NCBI GenBank assembly: GCA_005880055.1 | Contig: VBJS01000198.1 | Span: forward strand, 1 to 9,312 | Length of the DNA stretch: 9,312 nucleotides | Source: Chloroflexota bacterium | GTDB lineage: Bacteria > Chloroflexota > Dehalococcoidia > SM23-28-2 > RBG-16-64-32 | Direction of reading: 5' to 3' | In this document: positions 1-5,891 of the stretch, piece by piece | Position numbering within the stretch: position 1 is the stretch's first letter | How the letters are laid out: every line of letters starts with the position of its first letter | Made by a program: the position numbers and the translations under genes | The notes under the pieces: generated by a model | What the model was told of the DNA's origin: nothing | Database searches by the model: none | Seen by the model: the letters and a program-made list of their open reading frames with translations, nothing else

Positions 1-441
1 GTTGTACCAGGCGACGTCATAGGAATCGTACGGCACCTCAGGGATCTGGTTGGCATCCAGGCCGTATGTAACAACGCCGGCATTCACACCGATCTTGTCA
101 ATCACCATCTGGTACGGCGAATCGCGCAGCGGACCGGGGTCAGGCGCCTGAAGATCTGCGGCCACCGGGGCCGGCGTGGCGGGCACCGGCGTAGGAGTTA
201 CGATCGTCCGGTCGTATACGCCACCCGCCTCGTCCGGCTGGCTTCGGATAACTGCCGTCCCTAGGCGGTGTTCGTTTCCCGATCTGGCGACGCGCAACCC
301 ACCCACTCCCAGGAGAGCCACGCCCGAGACGATAGCCAGCAGTCCCAGGGTCATAAGCAGCCTGCGGCCAAAAGGCGAACGGCTGCCACCGGATCTCGTA
401 GTGTCCGGCGAAACCCACCGAAGCCTGCGTAAGAAATTCAC
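1..441 (-). CDS. Sortase family protein, N-terminal part (runs off the window)
   Basis: Reading the minus strand with a GTG start at 441 gives 147 residues that continue past base 1. The first residues are polar and basic. A hydrophobic membrane anchor follows at about residues 28-48, then a Thr/Pro/Ala-rich linker to about residue 108, then the start of a sortase fold (SPYQMVIDKIGVNAGVV, YGLDANQIPEVP, VAWYN). This lines up residue for residue with the two complete sortases next door (YRMVIDKLGVNAPVEAFGLD and YRLVIEKLGVDAAVGTYGLD). The catalytic His, Cys and Arg would lie beyond the window, so activity cannot be judged. An in-frame stop at 457-459 limits the start to CTG 450, GTG 441 or a later codon. 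GTG 441 keeps the basic tail before the anchor and sits about 32 bases after a consensus -10 box. Its ribosome binding site is weak. Role by family: membrane-bound cysteine transpeptidase acting on surface proteins; its substrate is not in the window. Confidence 0.88.
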   Translation of the reverse strand, partial: MNFLRRLRWVSPDTTRSGGSRSPFGRRLLMTLGLLAIVSGVALLGVGGLRVARSGNEHRLGTAVIRSQPDEAGGVYDRTIVTPTPVPATPAPVAADLQAPDPGPLRDSPYQMVIDKIGVNAGVVTYGLDANQIPEVPYDSYDVAWYN

Positions 442-472
442 TGACGGCAGTGTTACTCAAGAAGTGGTCTCG

Positions 473-501
473 ATTATAGACGTGTAGTTCTCGATTTAGA
501 G
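473..501 (-). promoter_or_regulatory. Putative promoter of the leftmost sortase gene
   Basis: The minus strand reads TATAAT at 478-473, a perfect sigma-70 -10 hexamer, 32 bases before the GTG at 441. The best-placed -35 (CTCTAA at 501-496, 17-base spacer) is poor. It lies in the 116-base gap after the upstream sortase gene ends at 558, so the leftmost copy may have its own transcription start. Confidence 0.45.
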
Positions 502-557
502 TGAGGGATTCCATAAGAATTCGGTTAGTAATCGGTGGAATAACGTTGCGCCTGCGG

Positions 558-1226
558 CTAAGCGGGCAGGCTGCCGACCAGCTCTGCGCGTATTACCCGC
601 CGGCCGCTGTAGTCAGCGCCGAAGATTGGGTCATTCGTCTTGTAGTACTCGCCCCCGCATGTGATCAGCGTCAGCGCGTCTGACCCACTGGGCGCCATCC
701 AGCTGCGCCCGTCTTCGCCGGCGGGGTCGACCAACTCGCTCGCCGTCACCTGGTATACGAGCGAGCGGCCGTCGTTATAACGCAGCGTTACCTGATCGCC
801 GATCGCCAGTTCGTCTATCCGGCGAAACACTGCGTTTCCGTTCCAGGTCCGGTGTCCCGCGAACACGGCGTTGTCCCCCGTGCCGGGCTCCGCGGAGAAG
901 TTATACCAGGCCACCAGCTGAGCCTGGTAGGGCACTTGAGGAAGCATACGGTCATCCAGTCCGTACGTCCCCACCGCCGCATCCACTCCAAGCTTCTCGA
1001 TTACCAGCCGGTAGGGCTGGTCGCCCATCGGTCGCGCCACCGTGCCCAGATCAGATGTGACCGAGTTGACGTCGCCGCGCTCCACAGCGTCCAGGTCCTG
1101 CGAGGAACCATCCGTGGCAGCGCGGTACGCACCGTAGAGGAGCGCGCCGCCGCCCAAAAAGCTAGCAAGCGCAAGAAACAGCATCAGCCGTTTCCGGCGT
1201 GGGGAAGCGCGCGGCCGGTCAGCCAC
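558..1226 (-). CDS. Sortase (class D/E/F-like), complete
   Basis: The product is a 222-residue membrane-anchored sortase, a cysteine transpeptidase that cleaves a C-terminal sorting signal and joins the protein to a cell-surface amine. A basic cytoplasmic start (RPRASPRRKR) leads to an anchor at about residues 14-34, a short acidic linker, then the catalytic domain from about residue 70. The active-site residues are visible: His125 in FAGHRTW, Cys190 in TLITCGG and an Arg in SGRRVIRAEL (Arg210 by alignment to class A enzymes). The motif VAWYNFSAEPGTG precedes the His. Length is normal for short sortases. The GTG start at 1226 is the first possible one, because an in-frame TGA lies six bases before it. 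No good Shine-Dalgarno is seen, so an ATG at residue 15 is an alternative, but it would remove the basic tail. It follows the upstream sortase by 80 bases and probably shares its transcript. The class is uncertain, and no LPXTG-type substrate is encoded in the window. Confidence 0.92.
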   Translation of the reverse strand: MADRPRASPRRKRLMLFLALASFLGGGALLYGAYRAATDGSSQDLDAVERGDVNSVTSDLGTVARPMGDQPYRLVIEKLGVDAAVGTYGLDDRMLPQVPYQAQLVAWYNFSAEPGTGDNAVFAGHRTWNGNAVFRRIDELAIGDQVTLRYNDGRSLVYQVTASELVDPAGEDGRSWMAPSGSDALTLITCGGEYYKTNDPIFGADYSGRRVIRAELVGSLPA

Positions 1227-1306
1227 AGGGAGTCAGTGGCGCGATTCCGTTGTCGCGCTCGGTGTAGTCAGCCCCGATGACGATCTCCCCGGCCCATCGA
1301 GGCCAG

Positions 1307-2041
1307 CTAACCACCGCCTGCAGCGCTTCCCGCCTTCTGAGCCTGGACAACGAGCCGGGAGTTGTACTCGCCCCCGAATACCGGGTCGCCCGTGCGCTGG
1401 AAACTGCCATCGCAGGTTATTATCGTCAACATATCCTTAGGAGTGCCCGCCATCACCTGCAAGGAGTTCGGGTCATCCGGGTCAACTGAGAACACGTTCG
1501 AGACGTTGTATACCAGTTGCTTGCCGTTCGCGCCCTCAAGCCTTATGGTGTCACCCGCCGCCAGCTTCGTCAGGTTGAAGAACACCGCCTCCCCAAACCA
1601 GGTAACGTGTCCGGCGAACACAGCGTTGCTTCCCGTTCCCGGCTCCGCCGAGAAGTTGTACCAAGCCACGATGTCTTTCGCGTTTGCCCCCGTGGGCACC
1701 TGCGGGATCGCCTGGGCGTCCAGCCCGAACGCCTCTACGGGGGCGTTGACTCCGAGCTTATCAATGACCATGCGATATGCTTGCCCCGCCAGCGGCGGCG
1801 CCGGCTTTGGAGTAACCGTCGGTGGTCGCTGTGCCGTCGGCGTCGGAGAGAGCTTCAGGAGAGCAGGCGTCGCTGTGGAATCGTCGGACATCAAAGTAAC
1901 GAGGCCGGCGATCAGCAATGCAACGCCAACTAAGAACAGAACGCCGCCCAGCGCAAGCAAAGCCTTCCGCTGCCGGCTGCTGTTCTGATAAATCCGCACT
2001 ATGCGCCCTACTACAGGCGCGTCAGATATTCCGCTCATCAC
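1307..2041 (-). CDS. Sortase (class D/E/F-like), complete, first of the array
   Basis: The product is 244 residues with a cytoplasmic start, a membrane anchor at about residues 28-50, a Thr/Pro-rich stalk at about 55-85 (SPTPTAQRPPTVTPKPAPP) and a sortase domain. The catalytic set is intact: His145 in FAGHVTW, Cys210 in TIITCDG and Arg229 in EYNSRLVV. The core block VAWYNFSAEPGTG, then NAVFAGH, is nearly identical to the next copy, which points to tandem duplication. The stalk is longer than in the copy ending at 558, so the active sites may sit at different distances from the membrane. Translation may start at GTG 2041 or at the adjacent ATG 2038; GGGG a few bases upstream fits ATG 2038 best. 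The gene is transcribed away from the P1 peptidase gene, with a 122-base divergent gap. As with its neighbours, the sorting signal it recognises cannot be told from this window. Confidence 0.93.
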   Translation of the reverse strand: MMSGISDAPVVGRIVRIYQNSSRQRKALLALGGVLFLVGVALLIAGLVTLMSDDSTATPALLKLSPTPTAQRPPTVTPKPAPPLAGQAYRMVIDKLGVNAPVEAFGLDAQAIPQVPTGANAKDIVAWYNFSAEPGTGSNAVFAGHVTWFGEAVFFNLTKLAAGDTIRLEGANGKQLVYNVSNVFSVDPDDPNSLQVMAGTPKDMLTIITCDGSFQRTGDPVFGGEYNSRLVVQAQKAGSAAGGG

Positions 2042-2079
2042 ATCCCCGTCTATTTGCTAGTGTTCTGGCCCTCTACTAA

Positions 2080-2085
2080 TGACAA
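2080..2085 (-). promoter_or_regulatory. Possible -35 element for the sortase genes
   Basis: The minus strand reads TTGTCA here, close to the sigma-70 -35 consensus and about 40 bases before the sortase start. The hexamer at 17 bases spacing (CACTAG) is a poor -10, so this is only a weak candidate. Confidence 0.2.
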
Positions 2086-2086
2086 C

Positions 2087-2098
2087 GCGCGATCGCGC
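2087..2098. promoter_or_regulatory. 12-bp perfect palindrome between divergent genes, possible operator
   Basis: GCGCGATCGCGC is its own reverse complement. It lies between the divergent sortase and P1 peptidase genes, just upstream of the TTGCAT -35 candidate of the plus-strand promoter. Its position suits a regulator of both directions. In GC-rich DNA such a palindrome can arise by chance, and no regulator gene is present nearby. Confidence 0.25.
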
Positions 2099-2105
2099 TC
2101 GCGGG

Positions 2106-2135
2106 TTGCATCATGCCCTGTCTAAAGTATATAAG
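2106..2135 (+). promoter_or_regulatory. Putative promoter of the P1 peptidase gene
   Basis: TTGCAT at 2106-2111 is followed by TATATA at 2128-2133 (16-base spacer) or TATAAG at 2130-2135 (18-base spacer). The AT-rich patch stands out from its GC-rich surroundings. Transcription would start near 2142, which rules out the ATG at 2113 and supports the ATG at 2164 as the translation start. Confidence 0.5.
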
Positions 2136-2163
2136 ACGCCATGTTCCCTGGCAGCGTTCCGAT

Positions 2164-3129
2164 ATGACTCCAGCAGACGCCATAACTGCGGTCTCCGGCA
2201 TCAGGGTGGGCCACTGGACAAACGCAGACGGGCCCACCGGCTGCACCGTAGTCCTCTGTCCACCCGGAAATGCTGCCGCCGTCGATCTGCGTGGCGGCGC
2301 TCCCGGCACCCGTAACACCGACCTTCTGCGAGCGGGCACGCTCCTGCAGGGTGTGGATGCCATCTTGCTCACCGGTGGCAGCGAGTTCGGCCTGGATGCC
2401 GCTACAGGGGTCGTCCGCTGGCTTGAGGAACGGGGAATCGGATTTCCGCTGCAGGTCGGCGTCGTCCCGATCGTCTCCGCTGCCGTGATCTTCGACCTAT
2501 CGCTTGGGCGCGCGGATGTCCGGCCGAATGCCCAGTCGGGTTACGACGCCTGCCAGGCAGCAACCGATGGAGAGATCCAGCAGGGGAGCGTCGGCGCGGG
2601 CACCGGCGCCACGGTCGGCAAGGTGCTTGGCCTGGAGCGCGCGCTCAAAGGGGGACTCAGCACAGCGGCTGAACGCACGGCCTCCGGGATCACCATTGGC
2701 GCCCTCGTCGTCATCAATTGCTTCGGCCAGGTCTGTGATCCTTCGACCGGCAACCTCATCGCCGGTCCGCGTGGCGAGCAGACCGGGTCTTTCGTCGATA
2801 CCGTTGATACGCTGCAGTCGCAGCCGCCCGTGCTGGGGGTGGTCGCAACCGACGCGATGCTCAACAAGGACCAGGCGCGGCGCCTCGCAGTCATGGCTCA
2901 GGCAGGCCTGGCCGCTACTATCCGCCCGGCGCATAGCCCCGTTGATGGCGACACCATGTTCGCTGTCGCCACAAGAAGTAGCGAGCAGCCGGCGGACGTC
3001 CTTCAGCTCGGCGCGCTGGCCGCCCGCGCCGTCGAGCGCGCTGTTGTAAGGGCAATATCAAAGGCCGAAGGCATCGCGGGCGTCCCCTCAGCTGCCCAGT
3101 GGACAGGCCAACACTTGCCCTCGCCCTGA
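2164..3129 (+). CDS. P1 family peptidase homologue (DmpA/S58-like), nucleophile apparently replaced
   Basis: The product is 321 residues and matches the P1/DmpA family of Ntn-fold aminopeptidases, which normally cut themselves to expose an N-terminal Ser or Thr. Family landmarks run in order: GIRVGHWT, GPTGCTVVLCP, DLRGGAPGTRNTDLL, LLTGGSEFGLDAATGV, VPIVSAAVIFDL, SVGAGTGATVGK, ITIGALVVIN, VVATDA and PVDGDTMFAVAT. The start at ATG 2164 fits where homology begins and lies after the putative promoter; an in-frame ATG at 2113 would add 17 unconserved residues. The odd point is the segment before VVATDA. Relatives have Asn or Gly followed by the Ser/Thr nucleophile (often NTT, then a short hydrophobic run). 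Here it reads SQPPVLGVVATDA, so proline (codon 2827-2829) occupies the nucleophile position. If the alignment is right, the protein may not self-process and may be inactive as a peptidase or have another role. It overlaps the next gene by 31 bases. Confidence 0.92.
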   Translation: MTPADAITAVSGIRVGHWTNADGPTGCTVVLCPPGNAAAVDLRGGAPGTRNTDLLRAGTLLQGVDAILLTGGSEFGLDAATGVVRWLEERGIGFPLQVGVVPIVSAAVIFDLSLGRADVRPNAQSGYDACQAATDGEIQQGSVGAGTGATVGKVLGLERALKGGLSTAAERTASGITIGALVVINCFGQVCDPSTGNLIAGPRGEQTGSFVDTVDTLQSQPPVLGVVATDAMLNKDQARRLAVMAQAGLAATIRPAHSPVDGDTMFAVATRSSEQPADVLQLGALAARAVERAVVRAISKAEGIAGVPSAAQWTGQHLPSP

Positions 3130-3434
3130 GACTCTGGTTGGCTCTCATCTGGTGGCTTCTGCTCGCAGCTTTCTTAGTCTTCGTCGTCATCACACTCTGG
3201 TTCTCCGGAATCCGGAAACGAAGGCCCGGCCAGATAGACATGGTCCTGCTTACCACCGCCGCGGGAACAGCCGAAGCTCAACTCTCGGCCGGGAGCCTTC
3301 GCAGCGTTGGCATCCACGCCCGTCTGGTTGCCGTCACGGACTCATCGCGATTCACAAGCCCGTACGCATGCGAGATTTGGGTCCGGGCCGGGGACGAGGC
3401 GGTCGCCCGGGACATCCTCGGCCTGGACCGTTAG
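3099..3434 (+). CDS. Small membrane protein with DUF2007-like C-terminal domain
   Basis: This encodes about 111 residues. A strongly hydrophobic segment at about 13-35 (rich in Leu, Trp, Val, Phe) is followed by the basic stop-transfer patch RKRRPG, so one membrane helix with the C-terminus in the cytoplasm is likely. Residues 48-110 resemble the small DUF2007 (putative signal-transducing) fold: MVLLTTAAGTAEAQL, then LRSVGIHARL, then a closing EIWVRAGDEAVARDIL. That pattern of strand, helix, strand and final helix is typical, but the match is by eye. The GTG start at 3099 overlaps the P1 peptidase end by 31 bases with no clear Shine-Dalgarno, suggesting translational coupling. TTG 3138 or CTG 3126 are alternatives that would shorten the N-terminus. 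It may be co-transcribed with the P1 gene. No function can be stated. Confidence 0.65.
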   Translation: MDRPTLALALRLWLALIWWLLLAAFLVFVVITLWFSGIRKRRPGQIDMVLLTTAAGTAEAQLSAGSLRSVGIHARLVAVTDSSRFTSPYACEIWVRAGDEAVARDILGLDR

Positions 3435-3526
3435 CGACGGCGCTCTTAACCGAATCTTTACCCTCATAACAATCGCCTTCACCGGTCTATTCACCTGCGT
3501 GCGCGACACTTGACCAACACGCACCT

Positions 3527-3541
3527 GCCGGTCACGCCGGC
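3527..3541. other. Short inverted repeat in the 146-base gap before the 455-residue gene
   Basis: GCCGG and CCGGC enclose a TCACG loop. The stem is only 5 bp and no T-tract follows, so it is a weak hairpin and not a clear terminator. The rest of the gap (3435-3580) shows no well-spaced promoter; TTGACC at 3510-3515 has no -10 at a suitable distance. Confidence 0.25.
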
Positions 3542-3565
3542 TGGACTGCAAAAGTCTAATAGCCC

Positions 3566-3574
3566 AAAGGGAGG
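3566..3574 (+). promoter_or_regulatory. Strong ribosome binding site for the 455-residue gene
   Basis: AAAGGGAGG lies six bases before GTG 3581. It is the best Shine-Dalgarno on the plus strand of the window and fixes the GTG as the start. Confidence 0.8.
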
Positions 3575-3580
3575 AACATC

Positions 3581-4948
3581 GTGGGAATAACAAACATACT
3601 CAAGTTCGTGCCGTTTCGCGATAAAGAGTCCGCAGATGTCCAGCTTCTGGAAACCCTGGCTCAAGATCTGCCGGATAACGGCCAACCGCCGCTGATGGTC
3701 ATGGTTTCCGACGCCTCGGGCCTCGCCTCCTTCCAGCTCCATTCGTTCTCTGGGGTCGAAGACGCCGAGGCCTTCATTCACAACTGGACTCGCGGCCGCC
3801 TAGACCAGGGCATCATCCCGTTCTGGGCCTTCACGCTCCCTCCAGACCCGGAAACCATTGACCAGCCGCTTACCGTCGAGCCGATCGTGCTCATCCGTGA
3901 TGCCGAGCGGCCCGGCGTGGTCTACCCGTTCTCGTTCGTCGATATTGATACCGCTCAGTCCTTTGTTCGGCACGAGGCGCAACGGGGGATGGACCTCTCC
4001 CAGGCGCTCATTTACTGGGCTGTCTGCGCTCGCATCGAAGTTGATACAGCGGGAAGCCTGCGCCTCATCCCGGGTAACCCTCCTGCCGTTGCCCGCAACG
4101 ACCCCGTCGAGGCTGCCGAGCGTCTGATCGCCGCCGCTTTCGCTGAGGCGCAAGCGGCCCAGCAGCAAGCCACCGAGGTTGCTGAGAACGGAGACGCGGG
4201 CCAGGCGCTATTCGCCGAGGAGCCCATTCCTTTCAGCGAGACTCTTGACATGACCGACTGGCGGACTCCGGAACTCCAACCGAGCGGCCCGGGTTCCGCC
4301 AGCGCGCCGCTGGAGCAATTGCCGCCGACCGAACCACCGTCCGCCAACGGTCATCATGAAACGCTCGAGGAAACACGAATCATTTGGCCCGAGACCCCTG
4401 AAGCCGAATCTGCGGCGCCGTCCGTCGACCCGACCGCCGAGATCGATCGCGAGTTCGAAGACGAAGCCGATGTCTTGACGTCCGTAACCGGAATCGAGCC
4501 TTCGTCTGAACTAAGCCTGGATGACAGTCCCGCTCATGAGGATCTCCTCGCACAGGATCTGCCAGTGCCCACTGCAGCCCCGGCCGCAACGTCAGACACC
4601 GATACTGTGCGTGCCGTGGAAGAGATAACAGCTCAACCGCAGCCCGCCGAGGCGGTTGAACCGCCACAGGCGCTTGTGCACGAGCCGGCGGCCGAAGAAG
4701 CAACCGCCGGCGCAGCCGAGCAGCCGTTCCCTGAGCGTCGTGCCAGCGCGGCCCGGCGCAAGGTGCGCTCACCGCACCCGGGCATCGATGTCGGAGTTGT
4801 GGCGACACCGAACGGCCGCCGCAAAGATGACCCCATGGACCTGCGCATCGATATCCACATGGAAGTGGCCAAAGTGCTGAGAGTGAAGCGCTGGAAGTCA
4901 CGCGAGAAGCCTTTCCGCGGCTTCGACTCACCCGCGGGCCGTTTCTAA
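3581..4948 (+). CDS. Conserved-looking protein of unknown function with duplicated N-terminal domain and long disordered linker
   Basis: I do not recognise this 455-residue protein. Two similar units lie in the first third, at about residues 38-83 and 101-151. Each has hydrophobic strands, an FS motif, then V, D, a spaced A and F in a helix, an RG pair and a closing WA (SFSGVEDAEAFIHNW...PFWAF versus PFSFVDIDTAQSFVRH...IYWAV). This looks like an internal duplication of one small alpha/beta domain. Residues 175-200 are Ala/Gln-rich and probably helical. From about 200 to 385 the chain is acidic and rich in Pro, Ala, Glu, Ser and Thr, so likely disordered. The end is basic: ERRASAARRKVRS, then a hydrophobic-charged stretch PMDLRIDIHMEVAKVL and a basic tail (KRWKSREKPFRG). 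No signal peptide or membrane helix is seen, so it is probably cytoplasmic. The basic tail could contact nucleic acid or membrane; that is inference. The gene has its own strong ribosome binding site and ends facing mutM. Confidence 0.87.
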   Translation: MGITNILKFVPFRDKESADVQLLETLAQDLPDNGQPPLMVMVSDASGLASFQLHSFSGVEDAEAFIHNWTRGRLDQGIIPFWAFTLPPDPETIDQPLTVEPIVLIRDAERPGVVYPFSFVDIDTAQSFVRHEAQRGMDLSQALIYWAVCARIEVDTAGSLRLIPGNPPAVARNDPVEAAERLIAAAFAEAQAAQQQATEVAENGDAGQALFAEEPIPFSETLDMTDWRTPELQPSGPGSASAPLEQLPPTEPPSANGHHETLEETRIIWPETPEAESAAPSVDPTAEIDREFEDEADVLTSVTGIEPSSELSLDDSPAHEDLLAQDLPVPTAAPAATSDTDTVRAVEEITAQPQPAEAVEPPQALVHEPAAEEATAGAAEQPFPERRASAARRKVRSPHPGIDVGVVATPNGRRKDDPMDLRIDIHMEVAKVLRVKRWKSREKPFRGFDSPAGRF

Positions 4949-4990
4949 GGCACTTTCGCCCCACGATTGACCCAAAGGAGCGACAATTAA

Positions 4991-5015
4991 GCGCCGGGGC
5001 TTGCAGCCCCGGCGC
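4991..5015. terminator. GC-rich hairpin between convergent genes, likely bidirectional terminator
   Basis: GCGCCGGGGC (4991-5000) and GCCCCGGCGC (5006-5015) form a perfect 10-bp stem with a TTGCA loop. It lies 42 bases after the plus-strand gene ending at 4948 and five bases after the mutM stop on the other strand. T-tracts are weak on both sides (TCGCTTATC on plus, TTAATTGTC on minus), so termination may be incomplete. The stretch 4949-4990 shows nothing else of note. Confidence 0.65.
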
Positions 5016-5019
5016 TCGC

Positions 5020-5844
5020 TTATCGGGTGGGCTGACACCTAGGGCAAAAGTGCGTGCTGCGCCCCGCCACTTTCACCCGCCTGACTTCCGTTCCGCAGAC
5101 GTAACAGGGCTGTCCCGTCCGGCGAAACACCTTCACGTTTAGCTGGTGCCCGCCTTCCCGGCCCCGGCCGTCCACGTAGTCGCGAAAGCTGGAGCCGCGA
5201 TCGCCCAGCGCTGTCCGGAGCACATCGCGTATGGCAGCATGCAGGCGCGCCGCCGCCACTTTAGATATACCGTTTGCTGCCCGCGTGGGGCGAATGCCCG
5301 CGGCGAAAAGCGCTTCGTCGGCGTAGATGTTGCCGACGCCCGCCAGGACTGTCTGGTCCAGCAGCACGGACTTGATCGGAGCGCTTCGCCGCTTTAGCAG
5401 GCTCTGGAACGCGGCCAGCTCGAACTCCGCTTCCAGAGGCTCCGGTCCCAGCCTGCTGTGCACCAGCGCCCAATCATCAACCAGCCACATCATCCCAAAC
5501 TTGCGCAGGTCAATGAAGCAGAGCCGGGTGCCGTCGTCCAGGCCGAAGCTCGCCCGAAGGTACGGCGTGTCCGGGCAGCCGTCATCGTGATGCTGAAGCC
5601 GCCCCGTCATCCGTAGGTGGACCACCCACATCAAACCGGCGTCCAGGTTGAACACGAGGTACTTGCCCCGCCGCGATATGTCTTTTATCAGCCTTCCCTG
5701 CAATTGACGGCAGAACTCCTCCGGCGGAAACAGTTGGACCAGGTGCGGCGCCTGCTCGGAGACCCATGCCGCAGTGATCCTGCGACCCTGCACTGAGGGC
5801 AACAGGTCGCGGCGTATCGTCTCAACTTCTGGTAACTCAGGCAT
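5020..5844 (-). CDS. mutM: Formamidopyrimidine-DNA glycosylase (Fpg/MutM)
   Basis: This 274-residue protein removes oxidised purines such as 8-oxoguanine and FapyG from DNA and nicks the backbone by beta/delta elimination, starting base-excision repair in the cytoplasm. All hallmarks are present. The N-terminus MPELPEVETI supplies the catalytic Pro2 and Glu3. Lys61 in RRGKYLVF matches the conserved active-site lysine. LRMTG and DLRKFG carry the base-flipping and intercalating residues. The H2TH region reads DQTVLAGVGNIYADEALF, and the C-terminal zinc finger has Cys247, Cys250, Cys267 and Cys270 with the conserved Arg in GRSTHFCPRC. Length is standard for the family. It is the last gene of the polA-led minus-strand cluster, 47 bases after the TPR gene. 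No separate promoter is seen in that gap; AAGGGG about a dozen bases upstream of the ATG is a weak ribosome binding site. polA and mutM are neighbours in many bacteria, so the linkage is expected. Confidence 0.98.
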   Translation of the reverse strand: MPELPEVETIRRDLLPSVQGRRITAAWVSEQAPHLVQLFPPEEFCRQLQGRLIKDISRRGKYLVFNLDAGLMWVVHLRMTGRLQHHDDGCPDTPYLRASFGLDDGTRLCFIDLRKFGMMWLVDDWALVHSRLGPEPLEAEFELAAFQSLLKRRSAPIKSVLLDQTVLAGVGNIYADEALFAAGIRPTRAANGISKVAAARLHAAIRDVLRTALGDRGSSFRDYVDGRGREGGHQLNVKVFRRTGQPCYVCGTEVRRVKVAGRSTHFCPRCQPTR

Positions 5845-5891
5845 ACGCGGGCAGAACCCCTTCGCCCAAAGCGTGAGACCAACAGTTCCGA

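Noticed and set aside
140..514. 124-residue minus-strand open frame beginning MESLTLNREL
   Set aside because: It is out of frame with the leftmost sortase, overlaps its anchor and linker and has no domain. The sortase frame lines up with its two neighbours.
1219..1410. 63-residue minus-strand frame containing IGADYTERD, similar to GADYSGR of the middle sortase
   Set aside because: The likeness is only about five residues and most of the frame overlaps the end of the first sortase in another frame. It is not enough to call a sortase remnant.
2113..2163. 17-residue N-terminal extension of the P1 peptidase from ATG 2113
   Set aside because: The extension lacks family similarity and would begin inside the putative promoter, before the likely transcription start.
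2497..2934. 145-residue open frame antisense to the P1 peptidase gene
   Set aside because: The sense strand has continuous family motifs through this span, and the antisense frame has none.
3510..3562. TTGACC and TAATAG as a promoter for the 455-residue gene
   Set aside because: The spacer would be 41 bases, far outside the usual 16-18, and TAATAG lies too close to the start codon.
4380..4964. 194-residue open frame antisense to the 455-residue gene
   Set aside because: It is Arg/Pro-rich, low in complexity, has no motif and is a typical antisense artefact of GC-rich coding DNA. The sense gene has a strong ribosome binding site.
4974..4990. AAAGGAG at 4974-4980 as a ribosome binding site of a small gene
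   Set aside because: No start codon follows at a suitable distance, and the site runs directly into the terminator hairpin.
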